Shown here piece after piece: positions 1 through 8,832 of a DNA stretch of 64,000 bases (position 1 is the stretch's first letter; the number at the start of each line of letters is the position of its first letter). Source of the stretch: Phycisphaerales bacterium (GTDB taxonomy: Bacteria; Planctomycetota; Phycisphaerae; Phycisphaerales; SM1A02); the NCBI GenBank assembly GCA_029260575.1, contig JAJDDB010000004.1, forward strand, positions 186,001-250,000, in the 5' to 3' direction. The notes under the pieces were generated by a model that saw only the letters and a program-made list of their open reading frames with translations, had not been told where the DNA came from and did not search any database. A program made the translations under genes and the position numbers.

Positions 1-128
1 TTCTTCGTGGCCAGGTTCGTCGCGTCCCAGCCGCCGCCGGGGTTCTCCGCGTCGATGCGAACGTCGGTGAGCTTGTCGCTCACCTTGGCGCGATAGACGC
101 TCCCGATCTTGATGTCTGCCTTCTTCAT
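1..128 (-). CDS. small phage-associated protein, partial (C-terminus off the left edge)
   Basis: The first 42 codons are visible, starting at the CAT at 126-128 (ATG on the minus strand), with an AAAGGA ribosome binding site just upstream. The reading begins [20 protein letters not shown] and continues through a Gly-rich GGGWDATNL stretch. I associate this short beta-rich pattern with small conserved proteins of planctomycete prophages; the function is unknown. It follows the 74-aa gene at 189-413 on the same strand, so the two are probably co-transcribed away from the terminase genes. The rest lies outside the window. Confidence 0.6.
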   Translation of the reverse strand, partial: MKKADIKIGSVYRAKVSDKLTDVRIDAENPGGGWDATNLATK

Positions 129-188
129 GTCGTATGTCCTTTCGAGCAATGGTGTGAAACGAAAACCCGCCGCTCAACGGCGGCGGGC

Positions 189-413
189 TCAGGGAATCTG
201 GTGGATGCTGACCTTGGCTCCGCATCGTGGACACGGAGCCGTGGTCGGTGGCCGGCTTGTCCGGCCGGCGGCGTAGGCGAGTTCAAGTGCCTCTTTGATG
301 CTCCAGGCCGCGAGGTCATGGAAGTCGAGGTCGTCGCTCCGCCGCGTGTCGAGCGTCGGCATGTCGAGAACGCGTTGGGCGATCTCCTCGAGCGTACGGT
401 CGCGGGTCGTCAT
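189..413 (-). CDS. small zinc-ribbon phage protein, paralogue of the gene at 47924-48151
   Basis: This 74-aa protein has an N-terminal helical part with the core PTLDTRRSD-LDFHD, then a predicted helix (KEALELAY), and a C-terminal CPRCG motif suggesting half of a zinc site. The start at 413 has an AAAGGAG site about 9 nt upstream. A protein of almost the same length and core motif is encoded at 47924-48151, also on the minus strand and also beside small regulatory genes. No biochemical role is known to me. The paralogy and position next to the packaging genes suggest a phage early or regulatory gene. Confidence 0.75.
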   Translation of the reverse strand: MTTRDRTLEEIAQRVLDMPTLDTRRSDDLDFHDLAAWSIKEALELAYAAGRTSRPPTTAPCPRCGAKVSIHQIP

Positions 414-538
414 GGCGTCGTGCTCCTTTCACGCACACAAGGGCATGACCTCGCGAACACATCAAGCCGGCTGCGCGAGGATTCGCCGACTGTGGGCAAC
501 TTCGCCGCGAAACTCGGCCACATCTGGCGGAGGGCGGC

Positions 539-778
539 GTGACGACGGAGCCCGATGTCAAACAGGGGCAACTGAACCCGGCTGCGATTGGCCCGGCGGA
601 CCTCGCGCGCCTGCTGTCCGCAGCGGCCGGCGTGCAGATCGATGAGGACGGAATACGCGACGACATCGATGCCGGCGCGCCGGTGAACCCGGACGGAACG
701 CTGAACCTCGTGCACTACGCCGCGTGGCTCGTGCGGCAACTGGCCGCGCAGGGAGGCGGGGCCCGTGGTGGCGATTGA
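539..778 (+). CDS. small packaging-type DNA-binding protein (putative small terminase)
   Basis: A 79-aa protein with a GTG start that directly precedes and overlaps the large terminase gene by 14 nt, the usual place for a small terminase. Residues about 17-66 align by eye with residues about 8-64 of the large terminase: both show an (D/E)LA(R/Q)LL pattern, a G..I.E...R.....AG..V core and a final Y.AWLV. The module therefore looks duplicated, once free and once fused to the ATPase. DNA recognition for packaging is inferred from context; no direct family assignment was possible. Confidence 0.6.
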   Translation: MTTEPDVKQGQLNPAAIGPADLARLLSAAAGVQIDEDGIRDDIDAGAPVNPDGTLNLVHYAAWLVRQLAAQGGGARGGD

Positions 779-3050
779 TCCACGCAACCTGCGCCCATCA
801 GAGCTGGCCCAACTGCTGAATTCGACGCCGTTGGGCGAGGTCATCGGCGAGCGGCAGCTTCGGCGGCACCGGACCCGCGCCGGCATGCGCGTGTCCTCCG
901 CGACGGAGCCGAGCCGGGTCGATCTGATTCGCTACGTCGCATGGCTCGTGCAGGAGCACCGGCGTCTGTCAGTCGAGCCCGATGGCCTGACCGGTTACGA
1001 CGCTCACCGTGAACGAGCCCGTGACCGGAGCATCGCGCTGTCGTTGTCGGGCCGGAACATCGGCGAACTTCCCGAGGTGGCTGATCGAGAACGGAAGGCG
1101 CGGGCAGAGAAGGACTTCCGGTTCTTCTGCGAGCTGTACTTCCCGCAAACGTTCACGCTCGAATGGTCGGACGACCATCTGAAGGTCATCGCGAAGATCG
1201 AGCAGGCCGTACTCGAGGGCGGGCTGTTCGCGATGGCCATGCCCCGTGGCAGCGGCAAGACGACGCTGTGCGAGATCGCGTGTCTCTGGGCGATCCTCAT
1301 CGGCGCCCGCGAGTTCGTGTGCCTGATCGGCGCCGACGAGGAGCACGCCGCGAACATGCTCGACTCGATCAAGGCGGAGCTCGAGAACAATGAACTGCTG
1401 CTGGCGGACTTCCCGGAGGTCGTCTACCCGATCCACTGCCTCGAAGGAATCCACCAGCGCGCTGGCGGCCAGCTCTTTGAGGGCAAGTCGACGAACATCG
1501 GCTGGACGGCGAAGGAGATCGCACTGCCGACCATCGCTGAATCGAAGGCCAGCGGCGCCATCATCCGTGTCGCCGGCATCACCGGGCGGATCCGCGGCAT
1601 GAAGCACAAGCGAGTGGACGGCCAGTCGGTGCGTCCATCGCTCGTTCTCATCGATGACCCGCAAACGGATGAGTCAGCTCGCTCACCATCACAGTGCGTG
1701 ACGCGCGAACGCATTCTCGCTGGCGCGATCCTCGGCCTCGCCGGGCCGGGCAAGAAGATCGCCGGCCTCATGACCATCACCGTCGTGAGACCCGACGACA
1801 TGGCCGATCGCTTGCTCGATCGCGAGAAACACCCACAGTGGCAAGGCGAGCGAACGCGAATGGTCTACTCGTTCCCCACAGACGAAGCGCTGTGGGCGCA
1901 GTATGCCGAACTGCGCGCCGACAGCCTCCGGAACGACGAAGGCATCCGTCGCGCGACCGAGTTCTATGGCGCGAATCAGACCGCGATGGATGAGGGCGCG
2001 TCCATCGCCTGGCCGGCGCGGTTCAACCATGACGAACTGTCCGCCGTCCAGCACGCGATGAACCTGAGGCTCCAGGACGAGGGTGCGTTCTGGGCGGAGT
2101 ACCAGAACGAGCCGCTCCCCGAAGACGAGCCGGATGAAGACCTGCTGACGGCGGATCAGATCGCCGGCAAGACGAACGGCCTCAAACGCAGCGAGATCCC
2201 GCTCGAGTGCTCGCACTTGACGATGTTCGTGGACGTTCAGGGGAGTGTGCTGTTCTACCTGGTCGCCGCCTGGACCGATCAGTTCACTGGGTACGTCATC
2301 GACTACGGCACGGAGCCGGATCAGAAGCAGCCACCCGGTACGTACTTCACGCTGCGCGACATCCGGCGCACGCTCGCTCTGGCGGCGCCACGCGCCGGGC
2401 AAGAAGGCGCGATCTACGCCGGGCTCGAGCGGCTCGCTGAGTCGAAGCTCGGGCGTGAATGGCGCCGCGACGACGGCGCGATGGTGCGCGTGGATCGCTG
2501 CCTGATCGACGCCAACTGGGGCGTCTCGACCGATGTGGTGTACCAGTTCTGTCGCCAATCACCGTTCGCTGGCGTCCTGCTGCCGTCACATGGGCGATAC
2601 GTCGGTGCATCGAGCATCCCGTTCTCCGAGTACAAGCGCAAGCGCGGCGATCGCGTCGGTCACAACTGGCGCGTTCCGAATGTCGCAGGCAAGCGCGCGG
2701 TGCGCCACGTTCTGTTCGACACGAACTTCTGGAAGTCGTTCGTGCAGGCGCGGCTCGGCGTGCCGGTCGGTGACCCCGGCTGTCTGTCACTCTTCGGGCG
2801 CAAGCCCGATCACCATCGCCTCCTGGCCGATCATCTGACGGCGGAGTACCGCGTCAAGACCGAGGGTCGCGGCCGAACGGTCGATGAGTGGAAGCTCCGC
2901 GCAGGTGGACTCGACAACCACTGGCTGGACTGCACGGTCGGCGCCGCGGTTGCGGCATCGATCCAGGGCGCGAGCCTGTTCGGTGGCGAGCGCCGGCAGC
3001 AGACACAGCGCCGGCTTCGTCTCTCTGAGATCCAGGAGGCGAAGCGATGA
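765..3050 (+). CDS. terL: phage terminase large subunit (ATPase and nuclease)
   Basis: A 761-aa protein, long for a large terminase, that would cut concatemeric DNA and drive it into the prohead. Walker A is PRGSGKTT at residues about 160-167, and a Walker B-like SLVLIDDP lies near residue 290. The C-terminal half carries acidic stretches of the RNase H-like nuclease type, FVDVQG and CLIDANWG. The first 65 residues form an extra domain similar to the free 79-aa protein just upstream, which may explain the length. The start is GTG at 765, overlapping the upstream gene; the stop overlaps the next gene as ATGA. Confidence 0.88.
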   Translation: MVAIDPRNLRPSELAQLLNSTPLGEVIGERQLRRHRTRAGMRVSSATEPSRVDLIRYVAWLVQEHRRLSVEPDGLTGYDAHRERARDRSIALSLSGRNIGELPEVADRERKARAEKDFRFFCELYFPQTFTLEWSDDHLKVIAKIEQAVLEGGLFAMAMPRGSGKTTLCEIACLWAILIGAREFVCLIGADEEHAANMLDSIKAELENNELLLADFPEVVYPIHCLEGIHQRAGGQLFEGKSTNIGWTAKEIALPTIAESKASGAIIRVAGITGRIRGMKHKRVDGQSVRPSLVLIDDPQTDESARSPSQCVTRERILAGAILGLAGPGKKIAGLMTITVVRPDDMADRLLDREKHPQWQGERTRMVYSFPTDEALWAQYAELRADSLRNDEGIRRATEFYGANQTAMDEGASIAWPARFNHDELSAVQHAMNLRLQDEGAFWAEYQNEPLPEDEPDEDLLTADQIAGKTNGLKRSEIPLECSHLTMFVDVQGSVLFYLVAAWTDQFTGYVIDYGTEPDQKQPPGTYFTLRDIRRTLALAAPRAGQEGAIYAGLERLAESKLGREWRRDDGAMVRVDRCLIDANWGVSTDVVYQFCRQSPFAGVLLPSHGRYVGASSIPFSEYKRKRGDRVGHNWRVPNVAGKRAVRHVLFDTNFWKSFVQARLGVPVGDPGCLSLFGRKPDHHRLLADHLTAEYRVKTEGRGRTVDEWKLRAGGLDNHWLDCTVGAAVAASIQGASLFGGERRQQTQRRLRLSEIQEAKR

Positions 3051-3277
3051 CCGCGATCGCCAACGCCACCAATCCGGAGCCTCCCGAGGACCGCGGGATC
3101 CTGTGTCCGAAGTGTGGCTGCGGACACTTCCGCGTGATCTACACGCGGAAGGCGGCTCGGGGCCGGCTGGTCCGGCGGCGCGAATGCCGACATTGTGGCC
3201 GACGGGTGACGACTACGGAGCAGTTGCTCGGCGCCGTATCCACGCCCTCAGACGATCGAGATCGGTCGGCCGAGTGA
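3047..3277 (+). CDS. zinc-ribbon phage protein
   Basis: A 76-aa protein starting in an ATGA overlap with the terminase stop. Two pairs of cysteines, CPKCG near residue 24 and CRHCG near residue 46, flank a basic segment (RRRE) and are followed by RRVTTTE. That layout resembles the N-terminal zinc ribbon of NrdR and, more loosely, Ogr/Delta-type phage activators. DNA binding or a transcriptional role is plausible but not shown. The coupling to the terminase suggests it is expressed with the packaging genes. Confidence 0.7.
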   Translation: MTAIANATNPEPPEDRGILCPKCGCGHFRVIYTRKAARGRLVRRRECRHCGRRVTTTEQLLGAVSTPSDDRDRSAE

Positions 3278-3371
3278 CAATCTTCGCGGTGAATGTCTAC
3301 ATGCGTAACAACCTGCGGTGACGGCGGTAATCTGCAGCGATTGGGTCCGCCCTCGTGACAGTACATGGTGG

Positions 3372-3578
3372 ATGGACGTCTTGGCTCCGCCGCCGAACGA
3401 CGACCAGCATCTCGCGCTCGAGCTGCGGCTGACGCCGCGCGATGATCGGGCAGATGCGGTCCAGGAGGCGTGGGTCGCACATCTCGAGGGGCGCAACCCC
3501 GCGAGAGCCGTCGCGACCTACGCCCAGCGAGAGCGACGGCACCGCGAGCGTCAACCAGCCATCGGATCGGTCCATTGA
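3372..3578 (+). CDS. small charged phage protein of unknown function
   Basis: A 68-aa protein if started at the ATG at 3372; a GTG at 3318 in the same frame would add 18 residues. It is rich in Arg, Glu and Asp, with the recognisable segment AVQEAWVAHLEG followed by a basic helix ending in ERRHRERQ. I associate this pattern with small proteins of planctomycete prophages between terminase and portal, but no function is known to me. It lies in the + strand packaging operon, 22 nt before the next gene. Confidence 0.5.
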   Translation: MDVLAPPPNDDQHLALELRLTPRDDRADAVQEAWVAHLEGRNPARAVATYAQRERRHRERQPAIGSVH

Positions 3579-3599
3579 CCGGTGCCGTAGGAGAGACCA

Positions 3600-3797
3600 G
3601 TGCCCGAACCGCTCGACGACAAGATCCGCCAGAACGCTGAGGGCCCGAAGAAGGCCTCAGGCGATGCCGGCAGCGTCGAGCAGCACGATCTGACAGACCA
3701 GATCGAGGCGGACCGCTACCTGAACTCGAAGGGCGCGGTCAAGAAGAAGGGGCTCGGGATCAAGGTGACCCGCGCCATCCCGCACGGAACCGTTTGA
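3600..3797 (+). CDS. small conserved phage protein upstream of the portal gene
   Basis: A 65-aa hydrophilic protein with a GTG start at 3600 and an AGGAGAGA ribosome binding site. Notable segments are DKIRQNAEGPKKASGD near the N-terminus and ADRYLNSK near the middle. It ends directly before the portal gene, with which its stop forms a TTGA overlap if the portal used the TTG at 3794. Its place between terminase and portal matches head-tail accessory or scaffold-type genes, but I cannot assign a family. Confidence 0.6.
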   Translation: MPEPLDDKIRQNAEGPKKASGDAGSVEQHDLTDQIEADRYLNSKGAVKKKGLGIKVTRAIPHGTV

Positions 3798-3811
3798 GGA
3801 CGCGAGCACGG

Positions 3812-5293
3812 ATGCTCACTCGACTCGTCAATGCACTGGCAGCTGCTCGCGCGCGGCACGACAGCGGCGTCCCCGACGCTGCGGACACCGCCAATGCGGC
3901 GACGCCGGTCATTGCCCTGCGGCCTCTTCGCGCCCGCTACGACGCGGCGGTGACCACGGACGGAAACCGCCGCCATTGGGCGAACGCGGACGGACTCAGT
4001 GCGGACTCGGCCACGAGTCCCGAGGTCCGGCGCGTCCTGCGCAACCGCGCCCGCTACGAGGTCGCCAACAACAGCTACGCACGCGGCATCGTGTGCACGC
4101 TCGCCAATGACGTAGTGGGCACCGGGCCGCGACTTCAGATGCTGACCGGAGACCCGGACGCCGATCGACGCATCGAGGCAGCCTTCAATGAGTGGGCGTG
4201 CGCGGTGAGCCTGGCGGCCAAGCTCCGCACGATGCGGATGGCCCGCGCCGAGTCGGGGGAGAACTTCGTCCTTCTGGCCCGCAATCCGCGGCATGCTTCC
4301 CCGGTGCAACTTGACGTCCGCCTCATCGAGGCTGACCAGGTCGCAACACCTGACCTCCGCGCGACCGATACCACGGCCATCGATGGCATCGTCTTTGACG
4401 AAGTCGGCAACCCGCTCGAGTACCACGTCCTGAAGCAGCACCCCGGCGACCTTCGCTGGGTGAGCGGTATGCAGTACGACCGCATCTCCGCCGACGTCAT
4501 TGTGCACTACTTCCGCGCCGACCGGCCCGGGCAGAGTCGCGGTATTCCCGACATCACGCCCGCGCTGCCGCTGTTTGCGCAGCTTCGACGATTCACGCTG
4601 GCGGTCATCGCCGCCGCGGAGACCGCAGCCGACTTCGCGGGCGTCCTCTACACCGACGCACCCGCGAACGGTGAAGCAGAGGACGTCGAGCCCATGGACG
4701 CCATCGAGCTGGAGCAGCGCATGCTGCTGACCATGCCCGGCGGCTGGAAGATGGCTCAGCTCAAGGCCGAGCAGCCGGCCACGACCTATGGAGAGTTCAA
4801 GCGCGAGATCCTCAATGAGATCGCGCGCTGTCTGAGCATGCCGTTCAACGTCGCGGCAGGCAATTCGTCGGGCTACAACTACGCCTCCGGGCGCCTTGAT
4901 CACCAGACCTACTTCAAGAGCATCCGAATCGAGCAGGCGCACATCGAGCGCACCGTGCTTGATCGGATCTTCGCAGCATGGCTGCAGGAGGCCGTCCTCG
5001 TCGAAGGGCTGCTTCCGCAATCGATGCGCACGCGCGACGCCGACGCTCGTCGCGAGAAGCACCAGTGGTTCTGGGACGGCACCGAGCACGTCGATCCGGC
5101 AAAGGAAGCGAACGCACAAGCGACTCGCCTTGCGAGCCGGACCACGTCACTGGCGCGCGAGTACGCGCGCCAGGGCCTCGATTGGGACGCAGAGCTGCAC
5201 CAGATCGCCAAGGAGCGCGAGCTCATGGCGTCTCTCGGTATCGCACCGGCTGACATGAACAGTGCCGGCCGAGATGAAGGACGAGGACGATGA
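3812..5293 (+). CDS. phage portal protein, lambda family
   Basis: A 493-aa protein forming the dodecameric DNA gate at the head vertex. The N-terminal half has RARYDAA and the segment NNSYARGIVCTLANDVVG, which are typical of lambda gpB-type portals, and a later part has YNYASGRLDHQ. I chose the ATG at 3812 because a GAGGA lies 11 nt upstream; a TTG at 3794 is possible. Length is close to lambda portals (about 530 aa). It is followed by the protease-capsid gene in an ATGA overlap. Confidence 0.88.
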   Translation: MLTRLVNALAAARARHDSGVPDAADTANAATPVIALRPLRARYDAAVTTDGNRRHWANADGLSADSATSPEVRRVLRNRARYEVANNSYARGIVCTLANDVVGTGPRLQMLTGDPDADRRIEAAFNEWACAVSLAAKLRTMRMARAESGENFVLLARNPRHASPVQLDVRLIEADQVATPDLRATDTTAIDGIVFDEVGNPLEYHVLKQHPGDLRWVSGMQYDRISADVIVHYFRADRPGQSRGIPDITPALPLFAQLRRFTLAVIAAAETAADFAGVLYTDAPANGEAEDVEPMDAIELEQRMLLTMPGGWKMAQLKAEQPATTYGEFKREILNEIARCLSMPFNVAAGNSSGYNYASGRLDHQTYFKSIRIEQAHIERTVLDRIFAAWLQEAVLVEGLLPQSMRTRDADARREKHQWFWDGTEHVDPAKEANAQATRLASRTTSLAREYARQGLDWDAELHQIAKERELMASLGIAPADMNSAGRDEGRGR

Positions 5294-7356
5294 CCGCGAA
5301 GACTGATCTGCCGGACATCCTGGCGATGGACTGTGAGGTCGCGATCGAAGCAGCGGCGCCGGCAACCGACGACGGGGGCGACTCCCTCCCTCGTTTCTCG
5401 ATGGTTGCCTACACCGGCGGCCCGATCCGGACGCTCGGATTCTCGTATCCCGTCGTCGTCAACCTCGATGGGATGTCGATCCCGACGCAGCGCCGACCCG
5501 TGCGATTCCAGCACTCGGCGTTCGAGGGCGTCGGCCACACGGAACGCATCGCCGTCGAAGACGGGCAGCTCGTCGCCGAGGGGCTCGTCTCCCGAGACAC
5601 CGCTGCTGCCCAGGAGATCGTCGCGAGCGGGAAGAAGGGCTTCCCCTGGCAGGCGTCGATCGGCGCGTCGGTGGACGAGCTCGAGTTCATCAAGCGCGAC
5701 GTCGCCGTGACCGTGAACGGCCGGAAGTTCAACGGCCCGATCTACGTCGCCCACAAGACGACTCTCAACGAAATCAGCTTCGTCGATCTCGGCGCGGACC
5801 AGCAGACGCGGGCCCGAATCGCTGCGCAGCACCACAAGGAGACGCAGGCCATGCCTGACCACCGGACCCCCGGCAATCCCCAGCCCACCGACACGGATGT
5901 TGCGGCCACTGCTCCCGAGCCGATCAGCGACAACGTGGCGACCGTGCCGGCCGAGCCCCATCGGAGCGGCAACATCACCGCCAGCGACCCCGCCGCCGAG
6001 ATCGATCAGATCACAGCCCGCGCCCGAGCGGAGTCGGATCGCCGCCAGCGGATCCAGTCAATGACGGCTGAGGTCCTGGCTCAGCGACCGGAACTCGCCG
6101 ACGACCTCGGCAAGCTCGCCCATGCAGCGCTCGAGGCGGGGTGGAAGCCGGACAAGTACCAGCTCGAGGTCATGCGTCTCAGCCGTTCTTACAACGGCGT
6201 CGGCGGACCGCGCCGGCAGGAGGACCGCCTCGACGGGTCGGTCATCGAGGCGGCGCTGTGCATTGCCGGCGGTCTCGAAACCGACGCGCTCGAGTCGCAG
6301 TTCGCCGATCGCACGCTCGACGCGGCGAACCGGCAGTACCGCCACGGACTCGGCCTGTGTGACACGCTACTGATGTTCGCCCAAGCCAATGGCTATCGCG
6401 GTGTCAGCCGCGGCAACCTGAAAGACCTGCTCCAGTTCGCCTTCACCGATGTGCAGGCGGCGGGCTTCAGCACGCTCAGCCTTCCGGGCATCCTGTCCAA
6501 CGTCGCGAACAAGTTCCTCCGAGCCGGATTCGAAGCCGTCGAGTCCACTTGGCGCGACATCGCGGCGCTCCGCTCGGTTCGCGACTTCAAGCAGGTGTCC
6601 AGCTACTCGCTGACGGGCGGCTTCGTCTACGAGGAGATCGCGCCTGGTGGCGAGCTGAAGCACGCGACTGTCGGTGAGACGGCGTACACGAATCAGGCCA
6701 AGACCTACGGCCGGATGTTCGGCATCGATCGTCGTGACCTGATCAACGACGACCTCGATGCGCTGACGGCGGTGCCGCGCCGACTCGGCCGCGGTGGTGC
6801 TCTCAAGCTCAACGAGGTCTTCTGGGCCGAGTTCCTCAGCAACGCTGCGTTCTTCACGGTCGGCAACAGCAACTACGCCGAGGGCGTGGGCACGGCACTC
6901 GGCATCGACGCGCTGACCCAGGCCGAGACGATGTTCCTCGATCAGACCGACCCGGACGGGCATCCGCTCGCCGTTGCCCCGGTGATCCTGCTCGTGCCCA
7001 ACGGACTCTACGTCCCGGCGACGCAGATCATGAACTCGACCGAGCTGCGTGACCCGTCCTCCACCAAGAAGACGCCGGTTGCGAACCCGCATGCGGGCAA
7101 GTTCCGCCCGGTGCGCTCGAGCTATCTGAACAACCCCAAGTACACCGGCGCCAGTGGACTGGCCTGGTACATCCTCGCCGACCCCGCCGACATGCCGGTC
7201 ATCGAGGTGGCCTTCCTTAACGGTCAGCAGCAGCCGACCGTCGAGAGCGCTGACGCCGACTTCAACAACCTCGGCATCCAGATGCGCGGCTACCACGACT
7301 TCGGTGTCGCGAAACAGGAGCCGCGCGGCGGCGTGAAGATGAAGGGCGAGGCGTAA
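5290..7356 (+). CDS. prohead protease fused to Mu gpT-like major capsid protein
   Basis: A single 688-aa reading frame contains two phage functions normally encoded by separate genes. Residues about 20-190 look like a prohead protease: an FSYPVVVNLDGMS region, a QHSAFEGVGHT region with the expected His, and a WQASIGASV region with the expected Ser. A Pro/Ala/Asp-rich linker follows (about 195-260), probably scaffold-like. Residues about 300-688 resemble the Mu gpT capsid protein, with GIDRRDLINDDL and KLNEVFWAEFLSN. Self-cleavage would release the mature coat subunit. The start overlaps the portal stop (ATGA). Confidence 0.82.
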   Translation: MTAKTDLPDILAMDCEVAIEAAAPATDDGGDSLPRFSMVAYTGGPIRTLGFSYPVVVNLDGMSIPTQRRPVRFQHSAFEGVGHTERIAVEDGQLVAEGLVSRDTAAAQEIVASGKKGFPWQASIGASVDELEFIKRDVAVTVNGRKFNGPIYVAHKTTLNEISFVDLGADQQTRARIAAQHHKETQAMPDHRTPGNPQPTDTDVAATAPEPISDNVATVPAEPHRSGNITASDPAAEIDQITARARAESDRRQRIQSMTAEVLAQRPELADDLGKLAHAALEAGWKPDKYQLEVMRLSRSYNGVGGPRRQEDRLDGSVIEAALCIAGGLETDALESQFADRTLDAANRQYRHGLGLCDTLLMFAQANGYRGVSRGNLKDLLQFAFTDVQAAGFSTLSLPGILSNVANKFLRAGFEAVESTWRDIAALRSVRDFKQVSSYSLTGGFVYEEIAPGGELKHATVGETAYTNQAKTYGRMFGIDRRDLINDDLDALTAVPRRLGRGGALKLNEVFWAEFLSNAAFFTVGNSNYAEGVGTALGIDALTQAETMFLDQTDPDGHPLAVAPVILLVPNGLYVPATQIMNSTELRDPSSTKKTPVANPHAGKFRPVRSSYLNNPKYTGASGLAWYILADPADMPVIEVAFLNGQQQPTVESADADFNNLGIQMRGYHDFGVAKQEPRGGVKMKGEA

Positions 7357-7403
7357 GCCACGCATCGCACTGAGGCCGTCACCACGTGAAGGAGCAGCCA
7401 ACC

Positions 7404-7745
7404 ATGGCCACCGCAACGTTCATCCAACAGGGCGACTCGATCGACTACACACCGGGCGCCGCCGTCGGCGCCGGGGACGTGGTCGTCCTCAACGATCTCA
7501 TCGGCGTCGCCAAGCGCGACATCCCTGCCAACACCCTCGGCTCGCTCGACGTTGCAGGCGTCTTCGAGTTCCCGAAGGCCAGCGGCGTGGGCACGGCGAT
7601 CGGCGCCGGGCTCGATGTCTTCTGGGACGCGGGCAACACCGAGGCCACCACAGACAGCGGCGGCGGCACCAACAAGAAGATCGGCCGAAGCGTGCTGGCG
7701 GCCGACGACGACGCGACTACGGTCCGGATCCGGCTGAGTCAGTAA
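7404..7745 (+). CDS. DUF2190-type capsid decoration protein
   Basis: A 113-aa protein that follows the capsid gene, as DUF2190 head-stabilising proteins commonly do. The start reads MATATFIQQGDSIDYTPG, followed by VGAGDVVVLNDLIGVA, the characteristic opening of this beta-barrel family. I placed the start at the ATG at 7404, with a GAAGGAG site upstream; an in-frame GTG at 7386 is an alternative. It probably sits on the outside of the head lattice. Confidence 0.82.
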   Translation: MATATFIQQGDSIDYTPGAAVGAGDVVVLNDLIGVAKRDIPANTLGSLDVAGVFEFPKASGVGTAIGAGLDVFWDAGNTEATTDSGGGTNKKIGRSVLAADDDATTVRIRLSQ

Positions 7746-7749
7746 CCCC

Positions 7750-8133
7750 ATGGCCGACCTCCTCGAACAAGGCGCTCAGTTCCTCGACGACCAACGTCAT
7801 GCCCACATGACGCGCACCGTCGTGTATCTGCGTGGCGGCTCGTTCGTCGAGGTCGTGGCCACTGTCGGCCAGACGACTTTCGAGCAGGCCGACGAGTTCG
7901 GCGGCATCCAGCGGCTCGAGTCGCGCGACTTCCTCATCCGGACCGGCGAGTTGATCCTCGACAGTGAAGTCGTGCTGCCGCAGGCCGGCGATCGCATCGA
8001 CGAGACGGTTGGCGACCAGGTGTTCGTCTACGAGGTCATGGCGCCCGGCTCGGAGCCCCCGTTCCGGTACAGCGACCCGTATCGCAAGGCGCTTCGCATT
8101 CACACCAAGCATGTCGCGACGGAGGCCGCATGA
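7750..8133 (+). CDS. head-tail connector-like protein
   Basis: A 127-aa, mostly beta protein located between the decoration protein and the tail terminator candidate. It contains RTVVYLRGG and later FRYSDPYRKALRIHTK, which I associate with head-completion or adaptor proteins of planctomycete prophages. The assignment rests mainly on gene order. It starts 4 nt after the previous stop and ends in an ATGA overlap with the next gene. Confidence 0.6.
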   Translation: MADLLEQGAQFLDDQRHAHMTRTVVYLRGGSFVEVVATVGQTTFEQADEFGGIQRLESRDFLIRTGELILDSEVVLPQAGDRIDETVGDQVFVYEVMAPGSEPPFRYSDPYRKALRIHTKHVATEAA

Positions 8134-8552
8134 GCGTCATCACTGACATCGCCGACGCGGTGACGGCGTCACTCAACGCCGGCACCTTCGCCGAGGACTT
8201 CACGGCCGAACGGCTCCACCAGCCATCGTTCGATCTGCCCGATTTGCAGACGCTCCGCGTGAGCGTTGTGCCGAAGTCGGTCGAGATCCGTAACGCCACG
8301 CGCCAACACTCGTTCTTCGACTGCGCAGTGGACGTCGGCATCCAGCAGAAGATCGATGACGACGCCCGCGTGGATGAACTGCTCGCACTGGCGGAAGAGA
8401 TCGCCGATCACCTGCGGCTGAAGCGGCTCACCGACTATCCGCAGGCCGCCTGGGTGGCGATCGATCACGACCCCGTCGTGTCATCTGAGCATCTGGACCA
8501 GCATCGGCAGCTCACCAGCGTGCTGACGGTGACCTATCGCGTGAAGCGGTGA
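8130..8552 (+). CDS. tail terminator-like protein
   Basis: A 140-aa protein whose position and length match tail-completion/terminator proteins that cap the tail tube. It opens with SVITDIADAVTASLNAG and has a central SFFDCAVDVGIQQK segment and a C-terminal LTVTYRVKR. No definite family hit can be claimed by eye. It overlaps the previous gene by 4 nt (ATGA), consistent with coupled translation. Confidence 0.55.
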   Translation: MSVITDIADAVTASLNAGTFAEDFTAERLHQPSFDLPDLQTLRVSVVPKSVEIRNATRQHSFFDCAVDVGIQQKIDDDARVDELLALAEEIADHLRLKRLTDYPQAAWVAIDHDPVVSSEHLDQHRQLTSVLTVTYRVKR

Positions 8553-8562
8553 GGAGTTGCTC

Positions 8563-8820
8563 GTGAACACGCCCATCATTCGCAAGGTCAACCTCAGCGG
8601 CGTCTTTCAGCCGCTCGCTGCCGAACGCACCGTGGGCACGTTCACGATCCGCAACCCCTCGGCCGACAACGCCGTGCTCCTCTGTGACGACGGCGTGACC
8701 GAACTGCCTATGGACCGGAGTCAGCAGTTCACGCTCGAGGGAGTCGACCTCTCGCACATCCAGGCCAAAGGCGGTCTGGGTGACTTTCTCATGGTCACCG
8801 GCGCGACGCGGACGGTGTAA
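8563..8820 (+). CDS. small tail-module protein of unknown function
   Basis: An 85-aa protein. A GAGGAG at 8551-8556 lies 6 nt before the GTG at 8563, which decides the start over the TTG at 8557. The sequence is a compact beta pattern with TFTIRNPS and FLMVTGATRTV and no obvious motif. It sits immediately before the tail tube gene, 12 nt from its start, and is probably a virion component or a tail assembly factor. Function unknown. Confidence 0.55.
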   Translation: MNTPIIRKVNLSGVFQPLAAERTVGTFTIRNPSADNAVLLCDDGVTELPMDRSQQFTLEGVDLSHIQAKGGLGDFLMVTGATRTV

Positions 8821-8832
8821 GGAGGTACAGCC

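Noticed and set aside
1689-2558. Minus-strand frame inside the large terminase gene
   Set aside because: It is antisense to a well-supported terminase with Walker motifs; composition is that of a GC-driven shadow frame.
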